Positions 34,468 to 42,837 of a stretch of DNA of 64,000 nt are shown here, one piece after another; the stretch's first letter is position 1, and every line of letters begins with the position of its first letter. The notes under the pieces are model-generated. The model ran no database searches, was not told the DNA's origin, and saw only the letters and a list, made by a program, of their open reading frames with translations. Source of the DNA: Actinacidiphila alni (GTDB lineage: Bacteria > Actinomycetota > Actinomycetes > Streptomycetales > Streptomycetaceae); assembly GCF_900112845.1 (NCBI RefSeq), contig NZ_FONG01000016.1, forward strand, positions 1-64,000, given 5' to 3'. The translations under genes and the position numbers were made by a program.

Positions 34468-35826
34468 ATGGAAAGCCACGCGATGGACAGCTACGCGCTG
34501 AAGAGTCTCGCCCCCCATGCCGACCTGCAAATAGCCACCATGCTGGCGGGCATCGCCTGCGTCCTGCTGGTGGGGGTGCTGCTCGGCAGCCTCGCCAAAC
34601 GGGTCCGCCAGCCCCGGGTGATCGGCGAGATCCTCGCCGGTATCGCGCTCGGACCGAGCCTGCTCGGGCTGCTGCCCGGCGACCTGCCGCACAAGCTCTT
34701 CCCGGCCGACGTCCGCCCGCTGCTCTCCGCGGTCTCCAACGTCGGTCTCGCGCTCTTCATGTTCATGGTCGGCTGGGAGTTCGAGAAGCGGATCCTGCGC
34801 CCGCACCGCGGGATGGCCGCGGCCGTGTCGATCTCCTCCGTGGCGCTGGCCTTCGGCCTCGGCGTCGCCGTCTCGGCGCTGCTCTACCCGCACCACAAGG
34901 TCGTGGCCGGACACCACATCTCGTTCCTGACCTTCTCCACGTTCATGGGCGCGGCCATGTCGGTGACCGCCTTCCCGGTGCTCGCCCGGATCCTCACCGA
35001 CAACCGCATCACCCACACCCGCGTCGGCACCCTCGCCCTGGCCAGCGCCGCCGTGGACGACATCCTCGCCTGGTGCATGCTCGCCTACGTCTCCGCGCTG
35101 GTCACCTCCAAGGGCTCCGGCGACCTGCTCCAGGTGCTCAGCCTGAGCGCGGTGTACGTGGCCGTCATGTTCCTGGCCGTCAAGCCGCTGCTGGCCTTCA
35201 CCGTCCGGTACTTCAGCGACAAGCAGCAGTGGCGCTACCTGATGGTGATCCTGGCCTCCGGCACCTTCCTGTCGTCCTACGCGACCACCTGGATCGGCAT
35301 CCACGCCATCTTCGGCGCCTTCCTCTTCGGCTTCATCATGCCGCGCGAGCCTGCGGTGCAGCTCGCCGAGAACCTGCGCAAGCCGATGGACAACGTCTGC
35401 GTGATCCTGATGCCGGTCTTCTTCATCGTCACCGGCCTCGGCGTCGACATCAACGGCCTGCACGCCCGCCAGTACATGGAGCTGGGCGCGATCCTGGTGG
35501 TGGCCTGCGCCGGCAAGCTGCTCGGCGCGATGATCCCGGCCCGGATCTTCGGGATGTCCTGGCGCGAGTCCAGGGCGCTCGGCCTGCTGATGAACACCCG
35601 CGGCCTGACCGAGCTGATCATCCTCAACACCGCCGTCCAACTCGGCGTCCTGGACACCCAGATGTTCACGATGATGGTGATCATGGCGCTGGTCACCACC
35701 GCGCTGGCCGGTCCGCTGCTGCCCAGGAGCAGTGTGCTGGTGGCCGGTTCGACGGTGGACGTCGAGGTCGGCGAGGCCGACGAGGTCAGCGGTGCCGAGG
35801 CCGTACCGGCCAAGGGCCGCCCGTGA
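34468..35826 (+). CDS. CPA2-family cation:proton antiporter 1
   Basis: A 452-residue membrane protein with about 12 helices and the KefB/CPA2 pattern: IGEILAGIALGPSLLG, LFMFMVGWEFE, ASAAVDDILAW (the paired acids of the ion site) and NTRGLTELIILN. Antiporters of this family appear in several aromatic and polyether clusters; roles in self-resistance, pH balance or export have been proposed. GGAGGACAGCG precedes the ATG. The stop overlaps the flavin reductase start (GTGA). Confidence 0.9.
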   Translation: MESHAMDSYALKSLAPHADLQIATMLAGIACVLLVGVLLGSLAKRVRQPRVIGEILAGIALGPSLLGLLPGDLPHKLFPADVRPLLSAVSNVGLALFMFMVGWEFEKRILRPHRGMAAAVSISSVALAFGLGVAVSALLYPHHKVVAGHHISFLTFSTFMGAAMSVTAFPVLARILTDNRITHTRVGTLALASAAVDDILAWCMLAYVSALVTSKGSGDLLQVLSLSAVYVAVMFLAVKPLLAFTVRYFSDKQQWRYLMVILASGTFLSSYATTWIGIHAIFGAFLFGFIMPREPAVQLAENLRKPMDNVCVILMPVFFIVTGLGVDINGLHARQYMELGAILVVACAGKLLGAMIPARIFGMSWRESRALGLLMNTRGLTELIILNTAVQLGVLDTQMFTMMVIMALVTTALAGPLLPRSSVLVAGSTVDVEVGEADEVSGAEAVPAKGRP

Positions 35827-36380
35827 GCGCGCCGTCCGAGGGCTCCGCCGAGATCCTGCACCAGCCGGAACCGGTCGAGGGCCGGCTGCTGCGCAATGTC
35901 TGCGGCCTGTTCGTCACCGGTGTCACCGTCATCACCAGCGGCGAGGAGGGGCGCAGCGAGGGGACGACGGTCAACTCGTTCACCTCGGTGTCGCTCGACC
36001 CGCCGCTGGTGCTCTTCTGCCTGCACAAGGCGTCGCGGCTGCGCACGGTGATCGACGAGGCCGGTTCCTTCGTCGTCAACTTCCTGGCCGGACCGCAGGA
36101 ACCGCTGGCCCGCGCCTTCGCGGGCAAGGACACCGCCGCCGTCAAGGACGTGCCGCACCACCACTCGGCCGAGGGCATGCCGGTACTGAGCGAGGCGCTG
36201 GCGTTCCTGGCCTGCCGGCTGGAGAACGAGTTCGACGGCGGCGACCACACCATCTTCGTCGGCCGCGTCGTGGAACTCGGCGTGCCCCGCGAACACCAGG
36301 AACCGCTGATCTTCTTCCGCGGCTCGCTGGGCGCTCTGGAGGAGGAACCGCGGGGCGCGCACCCGATCTTCGACGGCTGA
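35823..36380 (+). CDS. FMN/FAD reductase (flavin reductase domain)
   Basis: A 185-residue protein of the flavin reductase family (DIM6/HpaC type): VTGVTVITS, GTTVNSFTSVSLDPPLVLFCLHKASR, GSFVVNFLAG and DHTIFVGRVVEL. It would reduce free flavin with NAD(P)H. Two-component halogenases and oxygenases need such a partner, and two halogenase-like domains lie in this cluster, so that is its likely duty. It is coupled to antiporter 1 by a GTGA overlap. Confidence 0.9.
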   Translation: MSAPSEGSAEILHQPEPVEGRLLRNVCGLFVTGVTVITSGEEGRSEGTTVNSFTSVSLDPPLVLFCLHKASRLRTVIDEAGSFVVNFLAGPQEPLARAFAGKDTAAVKDVPHHHSAEGMPVLSEALAFLACRLENEFDGGDHTIFVGRVVELGVPREHQEPLIFFRGSLGALEEEPRGAHPIFDG

Positions 36381-36482
36381 CCGGCCCCGCCCCCGTACGC
36401 CGCCGGGGGGACCGTACGTGGCCTGACCGCCCGAACGCCCGCCGTGTGGCCGTGAATCCGTGCATCAGTGAGGAGCTCTTCG

Positions 36483-37910
36483 ATGAGTCCGATCAGCATG
36501 GCCGCGGAAACCGTGGATCCGCTTCCGCAGCACACATTGCTGGTGTTCCTGCTCCAGATCGGCGCGCTGCTCCTGCTGGCGCTGGTGCTCGGGCGGCTTG
36601 CGGGCCGGTTCGGTCTGCCGACGATCGTCGGGGAGCTGGCCGCGGGCGTCCTGCTCGGACCATCGGTACTGCTGCACACGGCGCCCGGCCTGTCCGGCTG
36701 GCTCTTCCCGCAGGACGCCACCCAGATGCATCTGCTCGACGCCGTCGGGCAGTTGGGCGTCCTGCTGCTGGTCGGTTTCACCGGCATGCATCTGGATCTG
36801 AAGGTGGTCCGCACCCACGGCGGCAAGGCGGCGGGCGTCAGCTCCGCCGCCCTGCTGCTGCCGCTCGCGCTCGGCGTCTGGCTCGGTTACGCGCTGCCCG
36901 GTGAACTGCGGCCGGCCGACGCCGATCCCGCGGTCTTCGCCTGGTTCGTCGGTGTGGCGATGTGCGTCAGTTCGATCCCGGTGATCGCCCGGGTGCTGGT
37001 CGACATGAAACTGATCCACCGCAACGTCGGCCAGATGATCCTCGTCGTGGGCACGGTCGACGACGCGGTGGGCTGGCTGCTGGTCTCCGTGGTGACCGCG
37101 ATGGCCACCACCGGTGTCGGCGCCCACGAGATCGCCACCCCGCTGTGGCACCTGGCCGTCGTCATCCTCGTCGTGCTGACGGTGGGACGGTGGCTGGTCC
37201 GGTCGGTGCTGCGCGTGGTGAGCCGCGCGGCCTCCCGCGGCGTCACCATCTCCGCGACCGTCATCCTGCTCGTCCTGGCCGGGGCCGGCGCCCAGGCGCT
37301 GGGCTTCGAGGCGGTGTTCGGAGCTTTCCTGTGCGGGATCCTGATCGGCGCCCAGGGGACGGACGCCCAGGCGCGGCAGTTGGAGCCGCTGAACGCCACC
37401 GTGCTGTCCTTCCTGTCCCCGCTGTTCTTCGCGCTGGCCGGACTGCGCATCGATCTCACCGCGCTGATCCACCCGAAGACCGCGCTGTGGGGACTGTGCG
37501 CGCTGTTCGTCGCCGTGGCCAGCAAATTCCTCGGGGCCTTCATCGGCAGCGTCTTCAGCCGCCTCTCGCGCTGGGAGGCGCTCGCGCTCGGCGCCGGGAT
37601 CAACGCGCGCGGTGTGATCCAGGTGATCATCGCGGTGGTGGGCGTACGGCTCGGCCTGCTGAACACCGCGATGTACAGCATCATCGTGCTGATCGCGATC
37701 CTCACCCCGCTGATGGCGCCGCCGATCCTGCGGGTCGCGACGAAGCGGATCGAGTACACCGCCGACGAGGCACGGCGCGAGGAACGCGTCCTGGCCCTGC
37801 AGGGAATGCCGGACGCTCTGGAACCGGACGCCGCGGGGCCGGTCGCCGTACCGCGCACCCCGGCCGGTGATCCGGCCCATGAACGCGGCGTCCCGGTCCA
37901 TCCCACGTGA
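36483..37910 (+). CDS. CPA2-family cation:proton antiporter 2
   Basis: A 475-residue membrane protein with about 12 helices: IVGELAAGVLLGPSVLL, VGTVDDAVGWLLVSVV (paired acids) and GAGINARGVIQVIIAV. It is a distant relative of antiporter 1, not a recent copy. I use the ATG at 36483, which has AGGAG seven bases upstream; a GTG five codons earlier is in frame. Two such antiporters around one flavin reductase is uncommon. A short 7-bp repeat around the stop codon may end transcription before the convergent sigma gene. Confidence 0.88.
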   Translation: MSPISMAAETVDPLPQHTLLVFLLQIGALLLLALVLGRLAGRFGLPTIVGELAAGVLLGPSVLLHTAPGLSGWLFPQDATQMHLLDAVGQLGVLLLVGFTGMHLDLKVVRTHGGKAAGVSSAALLLPLALGVWLGYALPGELRPADADPAVFAWFVGVAMCVSSIPVIARVLVDMKLIHRNVGQMILVVGTVDDAVGWLLVSVVTAMATTGVGAHEIATPLWHLAVVILVVLTVGRWLVRSVLRVVSRAASRGVTISATVILLVLAGAGAQALGFEAVFGAFLCGILIGAQGTDAQARQLEPLNATVLSFLSPLFFALAGLRIDLTALIHPKTALWGLCALFVAVASKFLGAFIGSVFSRLSRWEALALGAGINARGVIQVIIAVVGVRLGLLNTAMYSIIVLIAILTPLMAPPILRVATKRIEYTADEARREERVLALQGMPDALEPDAAGPVAVPRTPAGDPAHERGVPVHPT

Positions 37911-37953
37911 CATGCCCCACGTGGGCGGGACCGGGGCTGCCGCCGCCCTCCCG

Positions 37954-39033
37954 CTAGCCGTCGGAGTCCGGCTCCTCGTCCCGTACGGGCTCGATGTCCC
38001 GGGCCGGCTCGATCTCCCGTGCGGGCCCGTTCTCCCGTGCGGGCCCGTTCTCCAGCGCCCCCTCGTCGTGCAGTCCTTCGAGGCGGACGCGGGAGAGCTT
38101 GTCGGGGTTGGTGACCAGGTAGATGTCGGTGACCTGGTCGTTGCTCGGGTTGAGGTCCATCACCATGACCGCGTAGGGCGAGTCACCGGAGAAGACCACG
38201 GCCGACGGGTCGCCGTTGACGTGCCGGTAGCGGATGTCGAGCGCTTCCGGCAGCCGGCTGGTGGCGTAACCGTTCAGCAGCCGGGCGACCTTGTCGCGGC
38301 CGGTGACCGGGCGCAGCGCCGAGCGGACCTTGCCGCCGCCGTCGGTCCACATCGTCACATCGGGCGCGAGCAGGCTCATCAGGTCCGCGATGTCACCGCC
38401 GAGCGCCGCGGCCACGAAGCGCTCGGTGACCTGCTGCTGAAGGTGCGGATCGGCCTGGTAGCGCGGCCTGCGGGCCTGGACGTGTTCGCGCGCCCGGTGC
38501 GCGAGTTGGCGTATGGCGGACGGACTGCGGCCGAGGATTTCGGAGATTTCCGTATGCGCGTATCCGAACACCTCGTGCAACACGAACACCGCGCGTTCCA
38601 GCGGTGTCAGCGTTTCCAGAATCACCAACAGTGCCATGGACACCGATTCATTGCGCAGCGCGGATTCCGCGGCGTCCATCGCCTGCGCCGCCTGCGGGGT
38701 GTCGAGCGCTTCCGGCACCTGGGTGATCAGTGGCTCCGGCAGCCAGGGACCGATGTACGTCTCGCGGCGTCGGCTGATCGTCGCCTGCCGGGCGAGCGCC
38801 TGATTGACGGCGATCCGCACCAGATACGCGCGCGGGTTGTCGATCTCCGGGGCATGCGGCTGCCGGACCCTTCTCGCCCAGGCCAGCCAGGTTTCCTGAA
38901 GGACGTCCTCGGTGTCCGAGACGCTGCCGAGCAGGTTGTAGACCACCGAGAACAGTAACTCCCGGTGACCCACGAACACCCGTGTGGCGTTGTCGTCGGG
39001 GTCGTCGGGCAGCTCCGCCGGGTTGTCGGACAA
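37954..39033 (-). CDS. ECF41-type sigma factor with SnoaL-like extension
   Basis: A 359-residue sigma factor. Regions 2 and 4 occupy the first 190 residues (LGSVSDTEDVLQETWLAW and TPLERAVFVLHEVFGYAHTEI). A SnoaL/NTF2-like domain follows, with the ECF41 marks WLPEP in the linker and DGGGK and NPDKL in the extension; this extension controls activity in place of an anti-sigma factor. The tail has hexapeptide repeats (ENGPAR, EIEPAR, DIEPVR). The start is a TTG with GGGAGG six bases upstream. The divergent neighbour is an oxidoreductase, as is usual for ECF41. Confidence 0.9.
   Translation of the reverse strand: MSDNPAELPDDPDDNATRVFVGHRELLFSVVYNLLGSVSDTEDVLQETWLAWARRVRQPHAPEIDNPRAYLVRIAVNQALARQATISRRRETYIGPWLPEPLITQVPEALDTPQAAQAMDAAESALRNESVSMALLVILETLTPLERAVFVLHEVFGYAHTEISEILGRSPSAIRQLAHRAREHVQARRPRYQADPHLQQQVTERFVAAALGGDIADLMSLLAPDVTMWTDGGGKVRSALRPVTGRDKVARLLNGYATSRLPEALDIRYRHVNGDPSAVVFSGDSPYAVMVMDLNPSNDQVTDIYLVTNPDKLSRVRLEGLHDEGALENGPARENGPAREIEPARDIEPVRDEEPDSDG
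37980..38055. repeat. 18-bp codon-phased repeats in the ECF41 tail
   Basis: Four imperfect 18-bp units encode the hexapeptides near the end of the sigma factor. The two ENGPAR units are nearly identical in DNA, so the expansion looks recent. The tract is outside both functional domains. Confidence 0.7.
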
Positions 39034-39203
39034 GGTGGGCCTCCCAGTGTGACGCGCGCTCCTGTCACCTGAGAGGAATGTCCGGCGCCCGAGTGTGACA
39101 TCGGCCGGGAAAGATGTTGTTCTATTACGGCCTGTTGTCGTTTTTCTGCTCTCTTTTTTTCTGTCCTTTTCCCGTGCGAGTCCCTCGAAGAAGGAGCACA
39201 GGC

Positions 39204-39611
39204 ATGTCCGTTAAGCGGCGGCTGGCGCGCTTGAACAAGTATTTCGGCAACCGGATCGTCGGCCGGATCCTCCCCGCGATGCCGGGGTTCGGCGCGGTCT
39301 ACCACAAGGGCCGGAAGTCGGGCCGGGAGTACCGCACTCCGGTCAAGGTCTTCAAGAAGAACGGTCACATCATCCTGTCGCTCCCGTACGGCCCGGAGTC
39401 CGACTGGGTCAAGAACGTGATCGCCGCGGGCGGTTGCGAGATCAAGACCCGCGGTAAGCGCATTCCCGTGGTCGCGCCGCAGGTCTACATCGATGACAAC
39501 CCGGACATCCCCGCCTTTCTGCGGTGGGCGCTCCAGCGGCTGCACATCGACGAGTTCATATCGCTGAAGATCGTCGAGGTGGAGACCGGGGCCACGGCCG
39601 AGCGGGTCTGA
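39204..39611 (+). CDS. Ddn-type F420-dependent oxidoreductase 2
   Basis: A 135-residue deazaflavin-dependent nitroreductase-family protein, about the minimal length. YHKGRKSGREYRTPVKVF and SLPYGPESDWVKNVIAAGGCEIKTRG are typical. It is divergent from the ECF41 gene and could be its regulon member, because ECF41 genes usually stand beside a target oxidoreductase. It may also belong to the polyketide pathway. I use the ATG at 39204, with AAGGAG six to seven bases upstream. Confidence 0.85.
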   Translation: MSVKRRLARLNKYFGNRIVGRILPAMPGFGAVYHKGRKSGREYRTPVKVFKKNGHIILSLPYGPESDWVKNVIAAGGCEIKTRGKRIPVVAPQVYIDDNPDIPAFLRWALQRLHIDEFISLKIVEVETGATAERV

Positions 39612-39677
39612 CGGTCCGTCCCTCCTGCCCCGCCCGTCCCGCTCGCCCCGCCCCGGCCGCACTTGGAGTGATCGCCC

Positions 39678-40037
39678 ATGCCCGCACCGAACTGGCCCGC
39701 TCTCGGCCGGTCCGTCGCCCGGTTCTGCGGCGACCGGCTGCTGCGCGCGCTGATCGCACTCGGGTCGACGACCGTCGGCGTCGTGTCGTCGGACTGGTGG
39801 AAGAGCCGCGGCGAGCACTGGTGGGAGGGCGCCGCGCCCGCCGAGGGGTCGGGGCCGCGCGCGGTGGCCGCCGCCGCGCGGACCCCGCGCGGCGGACTCG
39901 CGGACCCCGGCGTGCTGCGCAAACTGCGGGCGCTGCGCGGCAGTCAGGACCTGCCGCGGTTCGGCGAACCGTACGACGGGCACCTGGACGCGGCGCCGTG
40001 CTGGCACCCGGAGCGCCGCGCGGCGGGCGGGAGTTGA
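39678..40037 (+). CDS. hypothetical protein
   Basis: A 119-residue protein, not recognised. One hydrophobic stretch (LLRALIALGSTTVGVV, about 21-36) could be a membrane helix; the rest is Ala/Arg/Gly-rich and ends in CWHPERR. Composition and third-base GC agree with coding. It lies in line with the preceding Ddn-type gene and may share its transcript; TTGGAG is ten bases before the ATG. It is convergent with a MarR gene. Confidence 0.55.
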   Translation: MPAPNWPALGRSVARFCGDRLLRALIALGSTTVGVVSSDWWKSRGEHWWEGAAPAEGSGPRAVAAAARTPRGGLADPGVLRKLRALRGSQDLPRFGEPYDGHLDAAPCWHPERRAAGGS

Positions 40038-40064
40038 GCCGGTCCGGCGGCTCGCCGGCCGCCG

Positions 40065-40556
40065 TCAGCGGTCGGTGAGCGCGTCGGTCGCGTCCCGGCC
40101 CGCCTGCGCGGCGCGCAGCAGGAAGTCGGCTATCAGCACCAGTTCGGCGTCGTCGTAGTCGGCGCATATCGCGTCCATCGACTTGTTGAGCCCGACGAAC
40201 ATCTCCGCCGTCTCCGCCTCGCGCTCCTTGATGACCTGCACCAGGACCGCCCGCCGGTCGCTCGGATTGGGCGTCCGCACCACCCAGCCGCCGCGCTCCA
40301 GCCGGTCGAGCACCCCGGTCAGGGTGGCCGGGTGCAGCCCGGCGTTCTTGGCGAGCGCGGTCGGCCCGATCGGCCCGAAGCGGCTGACCAGGTCGAGGCA
40401 CTCCAGATCGGCGTCACGCAGACCGAGATGGGTGCCGATCCGGTGGTTCAGCAGTGCCATTTGGACCGAGAGATCGCGCAACGCGTCCTTGATCCGGGTG
40501 TTGAGCCGCCTCCGCCGCCGTATTGCCGACGCACCTTGGGGCAGTGTGGAATCCAT
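40065..40556 (-). CDS. MarR-family transcriptional regulator
   Basis: A 163-residue MarR protein. The winged helix runs about residues 45-110: LECLDLVSRFGPIGPTALAK, LHPATLTGVLDRLERGGWVVR and PSDRRAVLVQV with the conserved DR wing. The ends form the dimer helices. MarR proteins respond to phenolic compounds, so sensing of the aromatic product is plausible. Its targets are unknown; no clear palindrome was found in its upstream region. Confidence 0.9.
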   Translation of the reverse strand: MDSTLPQGASAIRRRRRLNTRIKDALRDLSVQMALLNHRIGTHLGLRDADLECLDLVSRFGPIGPTALAKNAGLHPATLTGVLDRLERGGWVVRTPNPSDRRAVLVQVIKEREAETAEMFVGLNKSMDAICADYDDAELVLIADFLLRAAQAGRDATDALTDR

Positions 40557-40735
40557 ACGCTACGTTCCTCGCATCGATAGCACGCGGAGATATGAAACTA
40601 CCCCAACACCCGTGGGGAACAGCCCATCGGCCGGTCCTGGCGGTCGACCGCCGGTCGTGCGGCGGATATCGGCGGGGTTCAGGCGGACACCTTCTCACAA
40701 CTCCTTTACATACTCGTAGCACTTCCGCATAACAA

Positions 40736-40774
40736 CTCCGCCCTCGTCGAAGGAAGTGACCGACGAGGGCGGAG
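40736..40774 (-). terminator. terminator of the beta-propeller gene
   Basis: A perfect 14-bp stem (arm CTCCGCCCTCGTCG, inverse at 40761-40774) with an 11-base loop. Read on the minus strand it lies 163 bases past the beta-propeller stop and is followed by TTGTTATG, a partly T-rich tail. It also insulates the MarR promoter downstream. Confidence 0.7.
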
Positions 40775-40858
40775 AGGTGCCCGTGGTAACCGGAGGATCC
40801 GCTTTCGATACGGTGAGGCAGCGGCCGTCAGCGTTCGGTGACCGGATATTCGCCGGGC

Positions 40859-40912
40859 CCGGGCAACATGTACGGTCCGGGCAACACGTACGGTCCGGGC
40901 AACACGTACGGG
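40859..40912. repeat. three 18-bp tandem repeats
   Basis: Units CCGGGCAACATGTACGGT, CCGGGCAACACGTACGGT and CCGGGCAACACGTACGGG. They lie between the beta-propeller stop and its terminator, so they are transcribed but not translated in that frame. With the terminator, this fills most of the 381-bp gap from 40557 to 40937. Confidence 0.75.
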
Positions 40913-40937
40913 AAGTGCGTGCGGGACGCGGGTACGG

Positions 40938-42164
40938 TCAGCCGGCCGCGATGCCCTCGCCGCCGAGGGCGCCCGGCACGGTGACCGAGCCGATCGGGGT
41001 CAGCGAACCGTCGCGCCCGACGCGGAATTCGTCCACGACACCGGCCGCGCCCGTCTGCGCGTACAGATAGCGACCGTCGGAGGAGACGGCGGCGTCGACC
41101 GTACCGCCGTCGGTCGCGGTGGCGCCGAGCGCCCTCAGGGCGCCGTGGCGGTCCACCGTGTAGCCGGAGAGGCTGCCGCTGCCCGCGTTGGAGGCGTAGA
41201 GCCGGTCGCCGGCGCCGACGATCCAGCAGGTCGCGGCCTGGCCGGTAGCGACGGGCCGGCCGACCTGCGTCAGCCTGCCGTCGCGCGCCAGGGCGAAGGT
41301 GGCGACGGCGTTCGGCCCGGCCTCGGTGACCTGGAGCCGGCCCGCCGGGTCGAAGGTGAAGCCGAACGGCACCGCGTCGGGCGTCGCGGTCACCACCGGC
41401 CGCGACGCGGGCCCGCCGAACGGTCCGACCGGGAACACCTCGATGCTGTTGCCGCCCGCCTTGGTGGTGACCACCAGCTTCGTACCGTCCGGCGTGAAGG
41501 AGATCTGCCCGGGGGTGTGCGTGAACTGCGGGGCGGCGGACGGGTCGAGACCCAGGCCGCGGTGCCAGGACGGCACCCGCACCAGACGGTCGCCGATCCG
41601 CAGGAAGCCCTGGATCGAGCCGCCGTCCAGCGCGTTGAGGACGTAGACCGCGTTGCCGTGCACCGCGACACCCACCGGGAAGTCGCCGCCGGAGGAGATC
41701 ACCTGGACCCGCTCCAGCCGGTCGCCGCGCACGGCGAAGACGGTGACGGTGTCGCTGCCGGCGTTGACGGCGTAGAGCAGGCCGTGCCGCGCGTCGAGCA
41801 CCAGGGAGCCCTGCGAGGCGAGATGGTCCACCACCGAGCCGTCCAGCACCCCGCCCTTGCCCCCGGTTCCGTAGACCCCGGCCCGGCTCAGCGTGCCGTC
41901 CGCCGCGCGGTGGTAGGCGACGACGGTGTTGGCGGCGGGGTTGTCGCTCTGGACGAAGACGGGCGCGGCGCTGTGGATATGAGCGGTTTCGGCCGGTGCG
42001 GCCGGTGCGTGCGAGGCGGCCGTGGCCGCGGGAGCCGTGACGAGCGCGGTGGCGACGCCGAGCGCGCCCAGGGCGCCGATCGCGCCGAATGCGCGCAGGG
42101 CATGCATACGGCCGCGGGTGGGGCGTGTGGGATGGGTGGGGCGGCGGTCGCGGGAGACAGGCAT
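40938..42164 (-). CDS. secreted lactonase-family beta-propeller protein
   Basis: A 408-residue protein. A basic start and the hydrophobic AFGAIGALGALGVATALVTAPAAT ending at ATAASH form a signal peptide. The rest shows repeated blade signatures such as GTKLVVTTKAGGNSIEVF, YASNAGSGSLSGYTV and GRYLYAQTGAAGVVDEF, as in the 7-bladed lactonase (YbhE/Pgl-like) family. Enzymatic function is unproven for secreted members. GAGGAG is upstream of the ATG. It probably belongs to the ordinary chromosome, not to the cluster. Confidence 0.82.
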   Translation of the reverse strand: MPVSRDRRPTHPTRPTRGRMHALRAFGAIGALGALGVATALVTAPAATAASHAPAAPAETAHIHSAAPVFVQSDNPAANTVVAYHRAADGTLSRAGVYGTGGKGGVLDGSVVDHLASQGSLVLDARHGLLYAVNAGSDTVTVFAVRGDRLERVQVISSGGDFPVGVAVHGNAVYVLNALDGGSIQGFLRIGDRLVRVPSWHRGLGLDPSAAPQFTHTPGQISFTPDGTKLVVTTKAGGNSIEVFPVGPFGGPASRPVVTATPDAVPFGFTFDPAGRLQVTEAGPNAVATFALARDGRLTQVGRPVATGQAATCWIVGAGDRLYASNAGSGSLSGYTVDRHGALRALGATATDGGTVDAAVSSDGRYLYAQTGAAGVVDEFRVGRDGSLTPIGSVTVPGALGGEGIAAG

Positions 42165-42435
42165 GGTCGTACTCCTCGTGCGGAGAGGCGGCGATGGTGC
42201 CCGGGCATGCCGCGGCGACGGCCAAATCCCCTACTGGTCAAGGGAGTTCGCGGCTGCCGCGCATTGCCGGGCGTGCCTTCGACGCTAATCGCCCGCCCGG
42301 TCGGCCAATCGGGCATTCGCCCCAAGTCGCCCGGCCGTCCGGGGTCCGTAAGAAGTGTCCTGGTGCGCCGACGGGATTCGGCCATATCTGCCGGAGCGCG
42401 TCGGCGGCGATGATCATGTGACGGTTCGTCAGGTG

Positions 42436-42508
42436 TGCCCCCGGCAGGACTCGAACCTGCGGCCAAGCGCTTAGAAGGCGCCTGCTCTATCCACTGAGCT
42501 ACGGGGGC
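42436..42508 (-). tRNA. tRNA-Arg (anticodon UCU)
   Basis: A complete 73-nt cloverleaf on the minus strand: acceptor GCCCCCG/CGGGGGC with discriminator A, D-arm GCTCAGTGGATAGAGC, anticodon stem-loop with CTTCTAA loop (anticodon TCT, plus-strand 42473-42475), and T-arm with GGTTCGAGTCC. CCA is not encoded. It reads AGA, a rare codon in this high-GC genome. Its 3' end faces the polyketide region. Confidence 0.95.
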
Positions 42509-42837
42509 CGGACGCTGGCCGCGGCTGTCTCCGCCCCTGGGTGCTTCCGTGACCTAGTACCGAGGTCAAGGATAGGGCGCCACATACCTGCTGCCGGTTG
42601 CTTCACCCGCGTGCCACGTTGTGGAGGTTCGGTGAAGCGGTCCGATAATCGCAGGCATGTGCAGAACGTGCATCGCTTTTGACGCGTCGGATCGCTGCTG
42701 TTGTGCACTCGTTATGCCCGTGGCTCATTCTGCCCCCTTCCCGCGAGCCGCCGCCGTTTGCGCGCGATGCGGGCCGAATGGGGCGATTCATACGAAATGC
42801 GCTTCAAAAATGCTCCAATATGGGGCATTCTGCCCTT
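42509..42837. other. intergenic region before dynA
   Basis: No gene and no clear repeat were found between tRNA-Arg and the dynamin operon. It is AT-richer than its surroundings and should hold the divergent promoters of both. No hexamers could be assigned with confidence. Confidence 0.5.

Noticed and set aside
40828..40937. Extension of the beta-propeller protein through YVLPGP hexapeptide repeats
   Set aside because: The repeats are open only in a frame different from that of the gene, after its stop codon. A frameshift would be needed and nothing supports one.
42436..42508. Attachment site of an integrated element at tRNA-Arg
   Set aside because: No integrase and no repeat of the tRNA end were found in the window; kept only as a weak hint.
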